Shown here: positions 18,073 to 31,229 of the stretch, one piece after another
Layout of the letters: each line of letters starts with the position of its first letter
Position numbering within the stretch: the stretch's first letter is position 1
Assembly: GCF_037975245.1 (NCBI RefSeq)
Contig: NC_092581.1
Coordinates: forward strand, 19,678,303-19,742,302
Direction of reading: 5' to 3'
Length of the DNA: 64,000 bases
Source of the DNA: Apostichopus japonicus
Lineage: Eukaryota > Echinodermata > Holothuroidea > Aspidochirotida > Stichopodidae
The notes under the pieces: model-generated
The model's input: only the letters and a program-made list of their open reading frames with translations
What the model was told of the DNA's origin: nothing
The model's database searches: none
Position numbers and translations under genes: made by a program

Positions 18073-21000
18073 CATGAATATGTATTCATGCTTATACAGA
18101 GTTTATTGTTGATAAGCGTTTAGAATGTTTCAGTTGGTCTCAACTTTATAAGAGTATGTATTTATTGTAGTTTTAGCTAGCCTGTCTCTGTGTGTAACTT
18201 AAGATATGTCACTCTCACTATATCAACACACATATACACATACACATACACACAAACTAACAGTTGCAGTTTCAATTGTCCAGTGATGTGTTCTTCCTGC
18301 CTACTGTACCTTTGGTGGAGACGTGGAGGAATTCTAATACTGGAAGCAAATTCTTATGAAATTAGCCGGAGTAGCTCCTTAGAATGTTAGGATGTGGAGG
18401 GATGACTAAGTGGGCGTCGACATGTAGGTGGGTCAATGGGGGCACAGTTTTTAAATGGTACCAATTGATATTGTATCTGCATCTGTTGTCTGCATCCACA
18501 GGTTAGTATGGTCATTCGTAAAAACCAAGAACCAGACAAGTTTGGGGAGGTGGCGGGGGAACTCGGGAGACGGAACTCATAGGTACTGCAGTAAACTCGC
18601 AAGATACAGACAATTAATACACCCAAACAGATGAAATTCTACCATCAGTAGAACTGTACCCTGCATGTGGGCTTGGGTATAGTTAGAGGATTATGATCGA
18701 TTCATGTATAAGCCATCCTGCAGTGTAGGCATGATGCTTAAAGGTCTCCCAACAATACAATTTATGCAATTCTTAAAAATGTTCATATTTATGAAACTAT
18801 TTTCCAGTATATAGATACAGAAATTACATCCCTCCAAATTTTCCTATAGATGATGAAAAGTGATGATAATTGAAGAATCTTTGAAGTAGACAGAAAAGGT
18901 TCAAGTGAAAAGAGAAAAGGCTGATAAATGCTGGGGGTTTATGGTCTCTCTCGCTTTATTGGGGGGGTGGGGTGTGGGTGGGGAGGGGAGGGGAGACTTC
19001 ACAGATCATTCTCATAAAGTCTTTTAAGTATCAAGTTACCGTATTGAATGTTTAGATATAGTGTCCAGGCCATATATGAGAGTATTTTGACATCATAGTC
19101 ATTATCAATACTGGGCAATGGTATGCTTTATATTGTTTCCAATCATCGTAGGATTTGTTCTTATACGCTGTATATATACTCATGCATATTAATAATATAC
19201 TCATGCATATATAATTACATATAATGTACTTAAACGCTCACAGCTGATTTGTGTCTACCAACGTTTACAATTAACACTCTTCCCTTCGTATGAATTATTA
19301 TGTGCTGCAGGCTTCTGGAAAAGCCGGAAACAGGAAAATAAATCTTGATACGTGCAGCATCTAAACTTGATGAGAAGTCATCGTTAAGCCTTGGAGACTA
19401 AATAAGCAGCTGATATCGCAGTTTGATGAAAGCCATCTCTAATTCCCCCGCAACAAAATTTGAATCAATATTTAAATGTATGAAAGGTATATTGATCAGG
19501 AAACAGTTCCGGAGAGCATAGAAATCTGTAAATAAATGATACAATTTATAAAAAAAAAAAAAATTCTTATTAACAGTATACTTCATAATATATATATTCT
19601 TTATTTATATATATATATAGCTAGGAATTGTGCCTCACCCAGTGGACTTTTTACATATAAACATGTCTTTAAGTAGCGCAGCGTTCTACATCCCCTCAGT
19701 ACCTAATAGAAAATATTCTCCCCAGATGTGAACATGTATATATCACGTTATATTTCTCTCCCACATTCCATTCGGGGATAACAATGCCCTTAGGGTTAGA
19801 AACAGTTGCCTCTATTTCTAAGGGTTTGGCTGGTTGTAGTATATATCACCATGCCTGATTCCTGGACTTTTTGAGTAGGAGACTAACACAACTCAGTATG
19901 TCACCCTCACCAAACCACAAAGCTACCCATCTAGTAACTGTAAATATATCTAACCTTGTCAATCTTTGGCTACCTTTTAGTAGGTCTTTGGGGGGAAATA
20001 ATATGGGTCCTGGTTTGCTATTCATAAAAATCTGTTGGATTATCTCTTGCTTTTGTGTCTCTTTGAAAAGTACAGGTCAATAATTTGTCTTAGGTTTCTA
20101 GATTTTGTGACTAGGGGGAGGTACTACAGATGGACTTTCTTCATTTTTATTTATTTATTTACTTATTTATTTTCTTTCTCAGGTTTTTTTTTTCTTCCTT
20201 CAATATGTTATATCTTTTTTTTATGTTATATTTTGGTAGGCTAGCTGAAGACCTTACAGGTCAACAGGTTTAATACAATGTAAAATGATGACCACTGGGG
20301 GGTGCTTGTTCCCAAGAGCTGAAAATAAAGTTGGCAAAGGGCAATATACAAAAAAAAATATATAAAATCAAATGGAAACAGTAAAATAAGAAAATAAGAT
20401 TGTAATTCTGTAACTTAGGGACCTACTGTACATATGAACAGAGGTTTGGCTACTTCAGGAAGCCATGACATAAAAATTGGGTTCATCTCAGACCATGCAT
20501 GTCTGCAGAAGTTTTTTTTTGTGAGTGGAGGGGGGGGGGGGAGGATGAGTGGAGGGAGGGAATTTCATGCTACAAGATATTTCAAACTGTCAAAGAAATG
20601 CTGGAAGAGTATATTGTGTAAGTTTGAGAAGGTTTGTGGTCATATTAGCATAATTCTAACAAGATTTTTTATATTTTAAAGCTTGCAAAGGCTTTTGCTG
20701 GTTAAATTTTTGAACTATTGACCGTCAAAGTAAGTACCAGATAGAGAGAGAAATAAGTGTACATGGCAAATAATCACACATAGGATTCACAGGTTTCAGT
20801 TTCTACTGTGCTTTGAATGCAAGAAATTGGTTGATCTGAACTTCTAAAACTCATACAGAGCAATAATTGTATCAAACAGCTATTCATATTCAAGTATTTC
20901 AACAAGAGAAATCTTGGAAAATTCAAGTTAAAAATAAACGTTCGTTGCAAATGAGGCATTGACCTGATTTTAGCACTTTCATATTCGTTAGACCATCCAA

Positions 21001-22410
21001 AGTACAAAGAGAAAAATAAGAAAGGAAACAAAAGTTGTTTATCAGAAAGTGGCTCGTTAAAACAAAATAATTCACGTAATAGCAGTGAAAGCTTATAACC
21101 AATCTTGAGTGGTTTCTGTATCATGAAAAACAACTAAAGTTGATTAGCAAATTAGCTATTAAACCCTGCACTTTGCTAGAAGGCTGTGAATTGAAGGAAA
21201 ATGAAACTGTTATATATTCTAAGAACATACCCACGTTATGGTTTCATAATTATTAATTAATATGAAGAACACTGAAGTGAAAGTCTCATCTCATATAGTC
21301 CCCAATTAGATTTTACGCATGGATCCTTCTTTCGTTTACGTTTGTTTCCATTGTTTTGGTCGGTAACATTAATTATTGATTATGAAGATATGGTTTTTAT
21401 TCTTGAATGGATTTTTTTTTTTTTTTTTGACTCTGTGTTCTATAATGTTTTGAGTACATATCTCAACTGTCTGATGACAGATCGAGGGAATATTTATTCT
21501 TCTGTTTTCGTTGTTGGTTCTGTAATCTGGAGTAGGTTAGACAATACTTTGACAATGGTATCAAGTTTGCTAAGAATTTGTATATATAGGAGGTCATTTA
21601 CGCTACAGTAATAGATACTGTTAAAAGGAAAGTGTAGAAGTTTATGACTGGGTGGGAACTCTATTCATGTTTGTTTCATCTCAGCACATGATGTAAACCG
21701 AACAGCGAATGTGGTTTCTATTAGCTGTTTGATCTCAGAAACCGCACAGTTTCCTCGCTTTTGGACTCGCTTTCAGAGTAATGCTGGCATTTGAGAAATT
21801 CAGACATTTTCAGGAAAAATGTGTACATGGCTCAAGTTGTTATATTTCATTAAAATGTGAGAATGCTCCCGTTTGTTTTCCTGTGGATTGAAACCATTCT
21901 ATGGAATGTCGGACTAACTGCGGTTTGATTATCTGGACCAAAGCGGTATAGTTTCTCTAAATAGTTGTTTGGGTAATCAGCTACTCATACTTCGCCATGC
22001 CTAAGTGGGCTAGCAACGTGTATTCTTGGGTAAGTTAAACTACAGATGTACTGCTCACTCTGTTTGCACCATTTTGGATATAAGCAATTTATTGAAATTG
22101 AATAAAATATGAAAAAAAGGAAAAGGAATGCTTAAATATGAAAAAAATTGTTTTCTCTTAAACTTCTCAAATTCTTAATGGCCGTTAAGTTTTTATACAT
22201 GTCAAGTTTACAAGCAATATCGTCATCCCTTAAAAACATACTCTTTGCCTTACATGTTATTTCTTAATCTTCAAGTCGATCAATTTTTCTGAAAATATTC
22301 CAAGTGACCCCTCTTAGATTTGCATAATGTTCGAATAGGGTGAAGTGTGGAGCTAAGTTGGTATGTGCGCATTAATATTGGATTTCGGAATTATTTACTT
22401 GGGAGGGTGC
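18073..22410. other. No gene seen
   Basis: This is AT-rich sequence. It includes a G-rich tract at 18961-18995, short TA tracts near 19590-19620, an A-run at 19551-19564, a G-run at 20529-20541 and a T-run near 21413-21429. Open frames here are Phe/Leu/Lys-rich chance frames. Confidence 0.5.
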
Positions 22411-22470
22411 TTTGGAGAGTGCTGAGGTTGTGGGGAGACAGGTAGACTCGTCACTCGTAAATATCTAAAC
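22411..22470 (-). repeat. Family A partial copy (minus)
   Basis: The minus strand reads CTACCTGTCTCCCCACAACC then TCAGCACTCTCC. The downstream flank ACGAGTGACGAG is shared in diverged form with the region near 14610-14640. Confidence 0.7.
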
Positions 22471-23171
22471 CAGTAAGTTTGGGTATTTCCATATTGAATT
22501 AACCATGTAAAGTTTTTATTCGATCACCGAGTCAAAGTAATACTTAACATTTTATCTGTAGGATTTGCATGACAAGAGTATTTTTTGTTGTTTTTTTGTA
22601 AATGAAGAAACTGATATACGGTGATCAATTATATTGAAGCATCATGAGATCTGGCAGCTACAGCATGCATGAAGGTCAACAAAGTAAATTTGCTTTTTGT
22701 ACTGATTCATGAATGCATAAAATATTCAAACAAATTAACAAGATGGAGTAATTTATTATGTGAGAGGATATATTGAGAGAACTAGAACTGTTACTGAACA
22801 AACACAAGAATTTCAACATATTTGTCATGCACAGGCTGTCGTTTCAACTCAAGCATTCAGTTAATACTGTATGCAGGAACCGTTCAGGCTGTAAGTTGAT
22901 ACTTGCATATGTCAGTATGTGTGTGTGTGTGAAATACAGTACATTCTTTAAAGTAGCATATATGCACTGGGATTGATATGTATATAAAGCACAGCAATTT
23001 ATTACTGGTGTACAAAGTGCCCTTCAAAATAAGATTTGCATTATACAAACCATGACTTTTTCTCACCTCCCCTCCCTGCACCCCTCTCTACACCCTCCCC
23101 ACACCCCTCTCCTAACCCAGATCAGATTTACAGTATTACCTCCTCGAAGGATAGATCTTGACAAACTGTTG

Positions 23172-23669
23172 CGCTCGCAAATGTTCACAAGATCTACATA
23201 TCCCTTTAACCATGGAGATCCTGACCACGGTTGTGTTCCCAAATGTTAACAAGGCCAATACATATCCCTTTTACCATGGAGATCCTGATCATGGTTGTTT
23301 CCAAATGTTTACAAGGCCTATCCATATCCCTTTAACCATGGAGATCCTGACCACGGTTGTGTTCCCACATGTTAAAAAGGCCAATACATATCCCTTTAAC
23401 CATGGAGATCATGACCATGGTTGTTTCCAAATGTTTACAAGGCCTATCCATATCCCTTTAACCATGGAGATCCTGGCCATGGTTGTTTCCAAATGTTTAC
23501 AAGGCCTATCCATATCCCTTTAACCATGGAGATCCTGACCATGGTTGTGTTTGTAAATGTTTGCAAGGCCTATCCATATCCCTTTAACCATGGAGATCCT
23601 GACCATGGTTGTGTTTGTAAATGTTTACAAGGCCGATACATATCCCTTTAACCATGGAGATCAGTATGC
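23172..23669. repeat. Minisatellite, about seven units of 62 or 64 bp
   Basis: Units start CATATCCCTTTAACCATGGA and end AAATGTTTACAAGGCC(T/A)AT(C/A). Units with GTTGTGTTCCC or GTTGTGTTTGT are 64 bp, and units with GTTGTTTCC are 62 bp. The first four form a repeated 64+62 dimer. Because neither length is a multiple of three, the overlapping ORFs change frame between units and are not real proteins. Confidence 0.96.
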
Positions 23670-24438
23670 TTGACTGGCGGGACTTAGGCATGCAGCTTGT
23701 AAAGATGCAATCTCTCTCTAGTAGGATCAGTAAATCAGATGGTTTGTATGCATGGATGAACTGGATGAGAACTTTACCTTGGACATGCAATGAATACAAG
23801 CCTAGAGGATAGATTTGGTACTCAAAAGGAGCAGTGAAGAACATTAAGTGGGCTTTCCATTAATTAGTTTAACTGCATCGTCCCTGAGCAGGATGGAAAG
23901 AAGTGCACTCTCGCCTGCTAAATTATCTAACATTTAATGTGCATATTTTCTGCTAAGTACAGTTTAAAGGGGAAGAGGATGCTTCTGCAAGGTTCTTAAT
24001 CGTGTTATACCCAAAAAACTTGTTAACAGTAGAACTCTGTGCCCGTTTGAAGTACATTTGACTAATTCTTCTGAAAAAATAAAGAGTATAATATCAGATT
24101 TGGTCAAAAAGTGAACATTTTTACCTGTCTGTGCTGGTTATGTTTTCATATCAGATTTTAAAGAATGCAGTAAACAACTTCATAACTTATTTCCGGCCAT
24201 ATCAGCTATTGACCCTCTCCACCCCCTCCCCCTTTCCAATAAAAACATAAACAAATGCGTGGACCTTCGACCCTTACAGGTGCAATTTTCCCTACAGGGT
24301 TAAGAAGCTTTTCTCATGTTTTTGGCTAGAATTAACACCTGTGCAATTCCCCTGCTGATATGAACAGTTCCAAGCATTGACATTTTATATACAGCAGTAT
24401 ATATTATTCATGTAGTTTTTTTTTTTTTCTTGACCATG
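23670..24438. other. No gene seen
   Basis: This is AT-rich sequence with a C-rich tract near 24212-24238. Confidence 0.5.
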
Positions 24439-24494
24439 CCATGCGAACACAGACATTGGCCATGGCTGCCAGCCAATATCCTTGGTTCGCATGG
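24439..24494. other. Long imperfect hairpin
   Basis: CCATGCGAAC at 24439-24448 is perfectly complementary to GTTCGCATGG at 24485-24494. Nested within it, ATTGGC pairs with GCCAAT around an 11-nt loop, separated from the outer stem by an internal loop. The segment is clearly higher in GC than its flanks. It could be a structured RNA, or the remains of a small inverted-repeat element. Confidence 0.6.
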
Positions 24495-24950
24495 ATTCCC
24501 TGCTGTGTCTAATATACAAAGCTTGTCATAACATTTGCAGTGGCTGCTCCAAGCGCCTTGTCAAGAATAGTCAGTCTGCGTAATTTAGAAAGAGCCGGCA
24601 GCTTTCCTGTTTAAAATTCAATTTGTTAGAGTGGCGATTTTGTATTGGCCAAGTTGTGATGTTAGTTGAGTTTTATTTATTTATTTTTTCTCATTTACAC
24701 AAAGGCAAATTGTAGCATCGACCTTCTCAACCTTACGAAAGTTATCAACATAATCCTCCTTTGGTAGATTTGTGGACTATAAAGAGTGTGGCGATAGGTA
24801 CCACAAGATAAAAACTGGAGACTAACTGACATGGTTCATATTAGGATGGTCACGTTTTATTATTCCTGGGTCATAACGATAAGTCACATAATTAAGATGG
24901 TCTATTCGCCATGCATGCTTATACCTACGTACATACCTACGTGTTGACGG

Positions 24951-25446
24951 GACAGACAGACAGACATACTGTACAGATACATACTACATTATCTCTGATA
25001 TGCTTTCCAATTGTTTATAATAACTGAGATAATAATAATAATAATCAGCAGTTATTTTTTAGCGACAACAAATGTGGGAGAAACCCGAAAGGGCTTATGG
25101 ATTACAACTTACACGTAGGGTGGCTTCCAATTCAACTTTTGGAATCAAATTTGGAATCTTTTCAACTTAAGAAAGTCATCAGAGGTTGCACTATGTCTAA
25201 AATCCAGACATGCAGATAGACAGACAGACAGACATACTGTACAGATACATACTACATTATCTCTGATACGATTTCCAATTGTTTATAATAATTGAGAAGA
25301 GGTTGCACCAAGTCTCAAATCCAGACATGCAGATAGACAGACAGACATACATAACTCATTTATCTACTGTATATACCATAATTTTGCACTTTTCAAATCT
25401 AGACAAGCAGACAGATAGACAGACATACAGACACATAGACATACAG
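24951..25446. repeat. GACA-rich direct repeats
   Basis: Two copies of about 80 bp (24951-25030 and 25218-25297) share GACAGACATACTGTACAGAT through CAATTGTTTATAATAA. Copy two and a third partial copy (25321-25446) also share a leader with CCAGACATGCAGATAGACAG. They are built on a (GACA)n core. Confidence 0.92.
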
Positions 25447-25814
25447 AAGGTAATATAATCACCTTAACTGAGCTTGGGATTGCATTTTTCAAATCCCTAA
25501 GTTCAGAATTCAATCAATTAATATAATGTTAGAGAGAAACCTTTGCAGTTAGAATTGAGTTGTTTTAGTATCTCCATCAATCCACACTCTTTCATTTACT
25601 GTCTGTAAATACAGGGTAGATCGTTAGAACAGTAATTAAGCTGCCTGCCTCCCCTCTCCATGCTCAGAAGCTAATTACATGTTCAAAAAGAAAAGAGAGA
25701 ACTAATCAGTGCCTATTTAATTAAGTAGTATAATTATCTCTGAATGATCCCAAAAGGCCATGGAGGACCCAAGAGGCATATTGGCATAGTGCTTTGGAAC
25801 TGTGTATGATGTTA

Positions 25815-26290
25815 AAATGTGGGCATATATATGCCTTAAGGGAAAAGAAACTAGGGGTAGGAGAGGGTAGGAGAGGGGGAGGGAAGCGGAGGGAAGGAAA
25901 GAAGGGGAGGGAGAAGGGCACTCACCCAACAGAACTTACAAATATTAGTTCAAATATGGTGGGTATATGCCTTAATTAAGAGAAAACAAAAAGATAGGGA
26001 GGGGAGGTTTAAGGGAAGGGGGCTCACCCAACAGATAAAGAGAGCCTTTATATATTATTTCAAATAAATTTGGTTATAGGCCTTAAGAAAAAAAAAATGG
26101 CGAGGGGTGGGTGGGGGGGGGGAGGCTAGGGAAAGGACTCACCCAACATAGAAAGAGAGTAGGAATAATAGTTCAAATAAATGTGGGTATAGGCTGTTGT
26201 TAAGAGAAAAGATGGGAAGGGAGGGAGGGTAGGGAAGGGGTCCAAGGGAGCTTTCCCAAGAGAGAAAGAGAGCCTATGATTATTAGTGTA
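25815..26290. repeat. Four degenerate purine-rich tandem units (about 110-140 bp)
   Basis: Each unit has a GTGGGTATA(T/G)GCC-like start, an AAGAGAAAA stretch, a G/A-rich middle of about 50 bp, a CTCACCCAACA-like block and an AATATTAGTTCAAATA-like end. The middle differs most in length. The ORFs over it (poly-Pro/Ser/Leu on the minus strand) are artefacts. Confidence 0.88.
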
Positions 26291-29200
26291 TACACCTCAA
26301 GTTGGGCCAGTGTGGTGTTCATTTTCATGAATGCATGCTGTCTCTATTGATGCTATACCCTCATATATAACCATCTGTGTCATTTGTCATTGTGATAAAT
26401 ACTGGCATGTTTGTAGAAAGTTCAATGGTATGACCTACCTTCTGTTGGTTCATGCATAGATGTGGAGGAAGGCTAGAAATTCCCTTTTTCGCAGCCTAGA
26501 CTGCTTCCGACTACTAGGTTGTGTACTGTATGTACGTACCATGTTTGGCGGTGCCTATACTGTACTTTTGAAAGGAGTCAAATTTATCCAGGGTTTGATA
26601 GATTACATTTACACTGGAAAAGAAATATATTAGAGATTTATAACTAGGTATTTCATATATTTTAACTTTTGTCTTGATCAAAGCTGTCAAAGCAGTGCAT
26701 AGTACTTTCCATTTCTACTCTTTAAAAATTGAAATTGACAAGTTTTGCATTGAATTTTTTTTAAAACTATTTTACTTTTTGAAGAGCTAGGTACAGTAAG
26801 TGTACATTAAGTACGATATTTCCTGTGTCCTTGCCTAATTCTAAACGGTACATGAGAGCAGTTTTTTTTTGCAGCAATTTATCTGTCTCCCACTCCACAT
26901 CTGCAGGTTTCCATCTACCTAAAGTACAGCTTTAAGCATTTTAGCACTGCGCCCTCCCTCTCTCCTTCCTTCTGAATCTACCATTCTGAAGGAAAACTAT
27001 GCAAAAACTTTTATTTTGATGACTGTTGGAATTGTGCACACTTGGGTGTGTGGGTGTGACAAGTTACCAAGAACCAGGGGCTAAATGTTGTAAAAGTCAG
27101 ATTGAGAAGGCCTCATCTTGATACAAGACAGTTGACCTTGAAACTTTGAACAGGGTTTTCTAAATTCAAATGAATGAATCCATCGATTCTAAAAGGCTCA
27201 ATCTCCAGAGTGCATGTTGATGATCACTTAAGTTAAGGCCAAAAGAATTAAGAATTTGCCAAACTCAATTTATCTACATTTTCCCCTCATTTGAAATGAA
27301 ATAAAGTGGAAAAGCCCGACTTAGTGAAGTGCTGCAGTCGTCTTTGATATATTTTGTAAGTACTGTAAGTGAACATTGTGTATGTAATGAAAGGCATCTC
27401 AGTTAAAGGGCCAAACTTAAAAAAGCTTACTAGCTTGAACCTTTTTTTCTTTTGGTTTCATACTTACATTTATTGTTAATTTTCATTATTATGTATTATA
27501 TAATAATTGTGTATGTATGTGTGTATGTATTGGAATTGAAAATTAACAAAATGAGAAAAAAAAGTTCAAAAATGTACCAAAATCATCATTAAAGCTGATT
27601 TTGAAGAAAATCTTTCCATTTGGAACATACCTAGATACATGTTTAAAAAGTGCTTGCTTCATTTTCAATATATCCCCCTTTCACACTCCCACCAACCCCA
27701 CCCTGCACCCCACAATATTTCTTATTTTGCTCAACCAATCTTTAGGCTAATTATGCAAACTGACAAAATGAAAAATAAAATTGATAAAGCCAGCTGTCTT
27801 TTTTCTTTCTTTAAGCGAACCCTCATGAAAACCTGGCTCATTTACTTTATTGTCAGCCAATTCCATCCAACTTGTGTAATAACTCTACATATACAAATTG
27901 CCTTAAGGTGTGTACTGTCTGTATATGTGTGACTGTAAGAAGAAGACCTTGTATTCCACAGGTTCAAGTGTAAAAGGGAAGTCTTTACTGAGGATTTTGC
28001 CTTGAAAGGTGATGCTTTCAAGCTGAAATAACTTCAAGCGATATGTAGCAAGTACAGTGTAATGTAAGAAATATGAAATCTTTGGTTTACTTTTATTTTT
28101 ATAGGAAATTACTTCATTATTTAGAAAATTGCTTGGATTAACATTACCATGACATATTATGAAAGGACTAAAAAAAACATAAAATAAAAAAAATAAAAAG
28201 AATAAAAACTGTTAATATTACCATTTGTTTTCCTAAATTGTAAACTGTTTAGAAATCATACACTGCTTTAAAAATGTAATATGTTGAGAACAAAGACATG
28301 GAAGCTATATTTCAAAATTTGAGCTTTCAAATATATAGCTCAGACAATTTCTTTGAATCTTACTTTTCCAACTGTAAACTTTTTTATATATCTATATATT
28401 TTTTATATAGTTGATCAAGATTGTAGTTGAGGGCACATTTTGTAGGTGGTAAAACAGTATGGTGTATACAATCTGTACAAAGACAAAGTAAATCTTGATT
28501 ATTGTTTATAAATTGGACGACTGTTAATATATGAGCAGGATTCAATAAAAGAAGCACAAAATTTATTGGAGCAGTTTTGTAGAGGTTCCTGTGCCTGATA
28601 AAATAATATTATGATAATAATAAAAAAAATAGCAATTATAATAAAAGTGATATATATGTCACTCATATTCTACATCTTGTCCCATGATTCCTACAAGAAT
28701 GAGTTTTTTATAAGACTGCTTCAGCATATTATGAAAATTAAATTCCTCGATGAACAATTTTACACAGTTACTTACAATTTTATACAATCTTTATTCAGAA
28801 AGGTCAAGTCGGAAGAGGAATTGCGAGGGTGGGGGGATTGGGGAGGGGGATTGAGTGGGGAGGGAGACTGTGAGGGGATCTGGCGTTACCTGCAAGTCAT
28901 TAAGTCAGACTTTTTGTATGGTAGGTCGATTAGGATGCATTTGTTGACGAGAGATTACATTGACTTCTTAATATAGTCCTAGTTCTTTTCCTGACTACAG
29001 TAAGTAACTAATTATCTTTGGTAAGATTAAAAAAAAAAACGCTCTGTCATGCAGTACCCAAGTTGTTTGAATGGTAATCATGCGTATATACCACAGTTTG
29101 ATCAATATTTAATATACTTGGAAAGTAACTTGCTGAAAACAGTTGCTGCCATGAGGAGCAGAATGAAACCCTTACATAATTCTCACATACCCCATGTACC

Positions 29201-30350
29201 CAGTCCACCCCTCCCCTCCCCCAATCCTACACGACCTTTGACCTTTTGTACCATGAACTGCAGCAGTGATAGAATATCCAGTTACGATTAGATTTCATAT
29301 ATGCAACACAGAGATTATCAAACTAAAGTTATGTACGAATGTTTCCCCGATTTGCGTTAGAAGCCAGATATGATGGTCTGTCTGTGCTGGTATGGTATCC
29401 AGACTGCTTTCGCTGCACCTGTTCTAATATTTTCAGTAATTACACTTTAACCCTGACAGTTCTGATCCACTCCTGACAGGTTTTACATAATTTATTGAAT
29501 CAAAATGAAATCTGTCATTTTCCTCGCTATATGCCTGGTTAAGTTTTTAAACTTTTTTTTCACAGTCTTTTTTTTTTTTGAAATTGGGAATATTTCACCT
29601 GCCAGTGACATTAGATTAGAGGATCACAATTTTGAGGTAGAGAGGGGAGTAAAGGAGAGAGTGAGAAGTGGAGAGCAGAGAGAGAAAAAGTTGAGGAAAT
29701 TACAAAATTGTAAATGGAGGGAGCAAATGGTTCAGATTTTGTGGACTTCATCGAAAGAAAGACAAAAAGAAACAAGATGAAATAAATTTCTTTCCTTAAC
29801 TTTCCATCACTTTAGAACTTCTCTCCTTCCACTATCTCCTGGTATGAAAACAATGAATCACTCTGTTAGAATTTGAATTTGCTTTGAATACGCAAAATAA
29901 TGTATGTTTATAATCTTTATCCTGGAATGTTGATTTCTTTAAAAAAAAATTTCTGTACACGAATATTTTCTCCAATTACAAAAGTACAGTTATCAGTGTT
30001 GCCATTTGGATATATCAGTTTCCTATGTGAGAATGCATCAATTATTCCCAGATGTAATTAGTGAAGGCAAGTTAATTATAATTATTATTTCATCGTAAAA
30101 AGTGATCGCTGTTCCATCAATATGCAGGTATCTATTTAAGCGGAAGAGTGTACAAATTATAAAAGAGTGACCACCATTTCTTTGTTTCTTTTTTTTATGT
30201 CATATTCGGAGCCCGGTGATGATAAAAATATTTTGATCATGTGGTAATTGGGATTATAGCTACAGTAATAGATGTTATTGTTTATATTCTGTTTATATAT
30301 AAATTCAATTGTTTATACGCTTGATTGGTATTTACGTCTTCAAGGCCAAA
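26291..30350. other. No gene seen
   Basis: This is AT-rich sequence with a diverged family A match at 26876-26970 and a G-rich tract at 28823-28875. No splice-consistent coding sequence was recognised. Confidence 0.5.
26876..26970 (+). repeat. Family A diverged copy
   Basis: CTGTCTCCCACTCCACAT, CCATCTACCTAA and TTTTAGCACTGCGCCCTCCC align in order with the copy at 12474-12590. Confidence 0.65.
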
Positions 30351-30571
30351 AAACAAGAAAGAAAAGGAGGAGGGAGGTGTGATCTTTGCCGACAAATAAG
30401 AACGATGATATACAGCGAGTGTCCCATGAGAGAGAGAGGGCTGTAGTCAGTCACAGTCTCTGGTTGAACGGTCCGATTAGTCTCGTACATTCTTCGACTG
30501 TTTTGAATGCCGACACATCAAACCTCGTCAAGACCGTCTGTAGACTCGTTTGACAGAGGGTGAAACTAACG

Positions 30572-30730
30572 ATGAAGACAAAGCATCCTACCCATCTTCT
30601 TTTGTTTCTATTTATGATCAGCTGTCACGGTTTTATCCATATTTTTCAAGTGCAGAGGTTACAGGGAGGGTCAAAACATTTCATCACTCATGTCCCATGT
30701 ATTTTGGGTTTTATAAACATTGAAATATGA
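30572..30730 (+). CDS. Short ORF or first exon with signal-peptide-like start (uncertain)
   Basis: ATG at 30572 has A at -3 and follows roughly 180 bases of higher GC than the surroundings, resembling a 5'UTR. The ORF is 52 residues. It starts MKTKHPTHLLLFLFMISCHG, a short basic start plus hydrophobic core that resembles a secretion signal, and it ends at TGA 30728-30730. Weak donor-like sites (CAA|GTGCAG, CAGAG|GTTACA) follow the hydrophobic part, so it could be a first exon whose partner is not visible. The product is unknown and it may be non-coding. Confidence 0.28.
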   Translation: MKTKHPTHLLLFLFMISCHGFIHIFQVQRLQGGSKHFITHVPCILGFINIEI

Positions 30731-30754
30731 ATTCTTGGTATCAATAGATTGGGA

Positions 30755-30769
30755 GGGGGGGGGGGGGGG
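30755..30769. repeat. Poly-G run (15 nt)
   Basis: Fifteen G follow TTGGGA, the same style of tract as at 8650, 46066 and 51381. Confidence 0.9.
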
Positions 30770-31229
30770 AGATGACTGCATCAAGCTATAAACACCAGAA
30801 CTGAAATGGGAATGTAAACAATTTCCCATATTTTTAAGTAAGTGTATGAGTTGGGTAGAAATGTGAATTCTCTTTTCTTGATGGTTGGATGATTGATGAA
30901 GTCTCTTCTTACTTTTTTTTTTCCACTTCCTATCTGTAACTTCAATCGCTTTTTCTTAACCATTTGAAAGTTTCTCTTAAATCAAAATCAACTGCTAACT
31001 TCTGATTTTACCCAAAGAGTGACTTGTGTCAATGTTTCATGTACCAAATGCAAATTGATTCACCATGCACATCCTGAAATACAGCAACACTGAACGAGAT
31101 AAACAGATATCAATTAAAAGTGTTGCAAAACAAGTTTATGGTTTCAACAGATGATGATTTGTATGACATGTTGGGAAAGTTAAACATTAATGTAACAATT
31201 TATAATTGATGTGTTTGTATGGGATCTCA

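Noticed and set aside
20774-21133. 119-codon minus-strand frame
   Set aside because: Phe/Leu/Ser-rich chance frame in AT-rich DNA with no domain or splice context.
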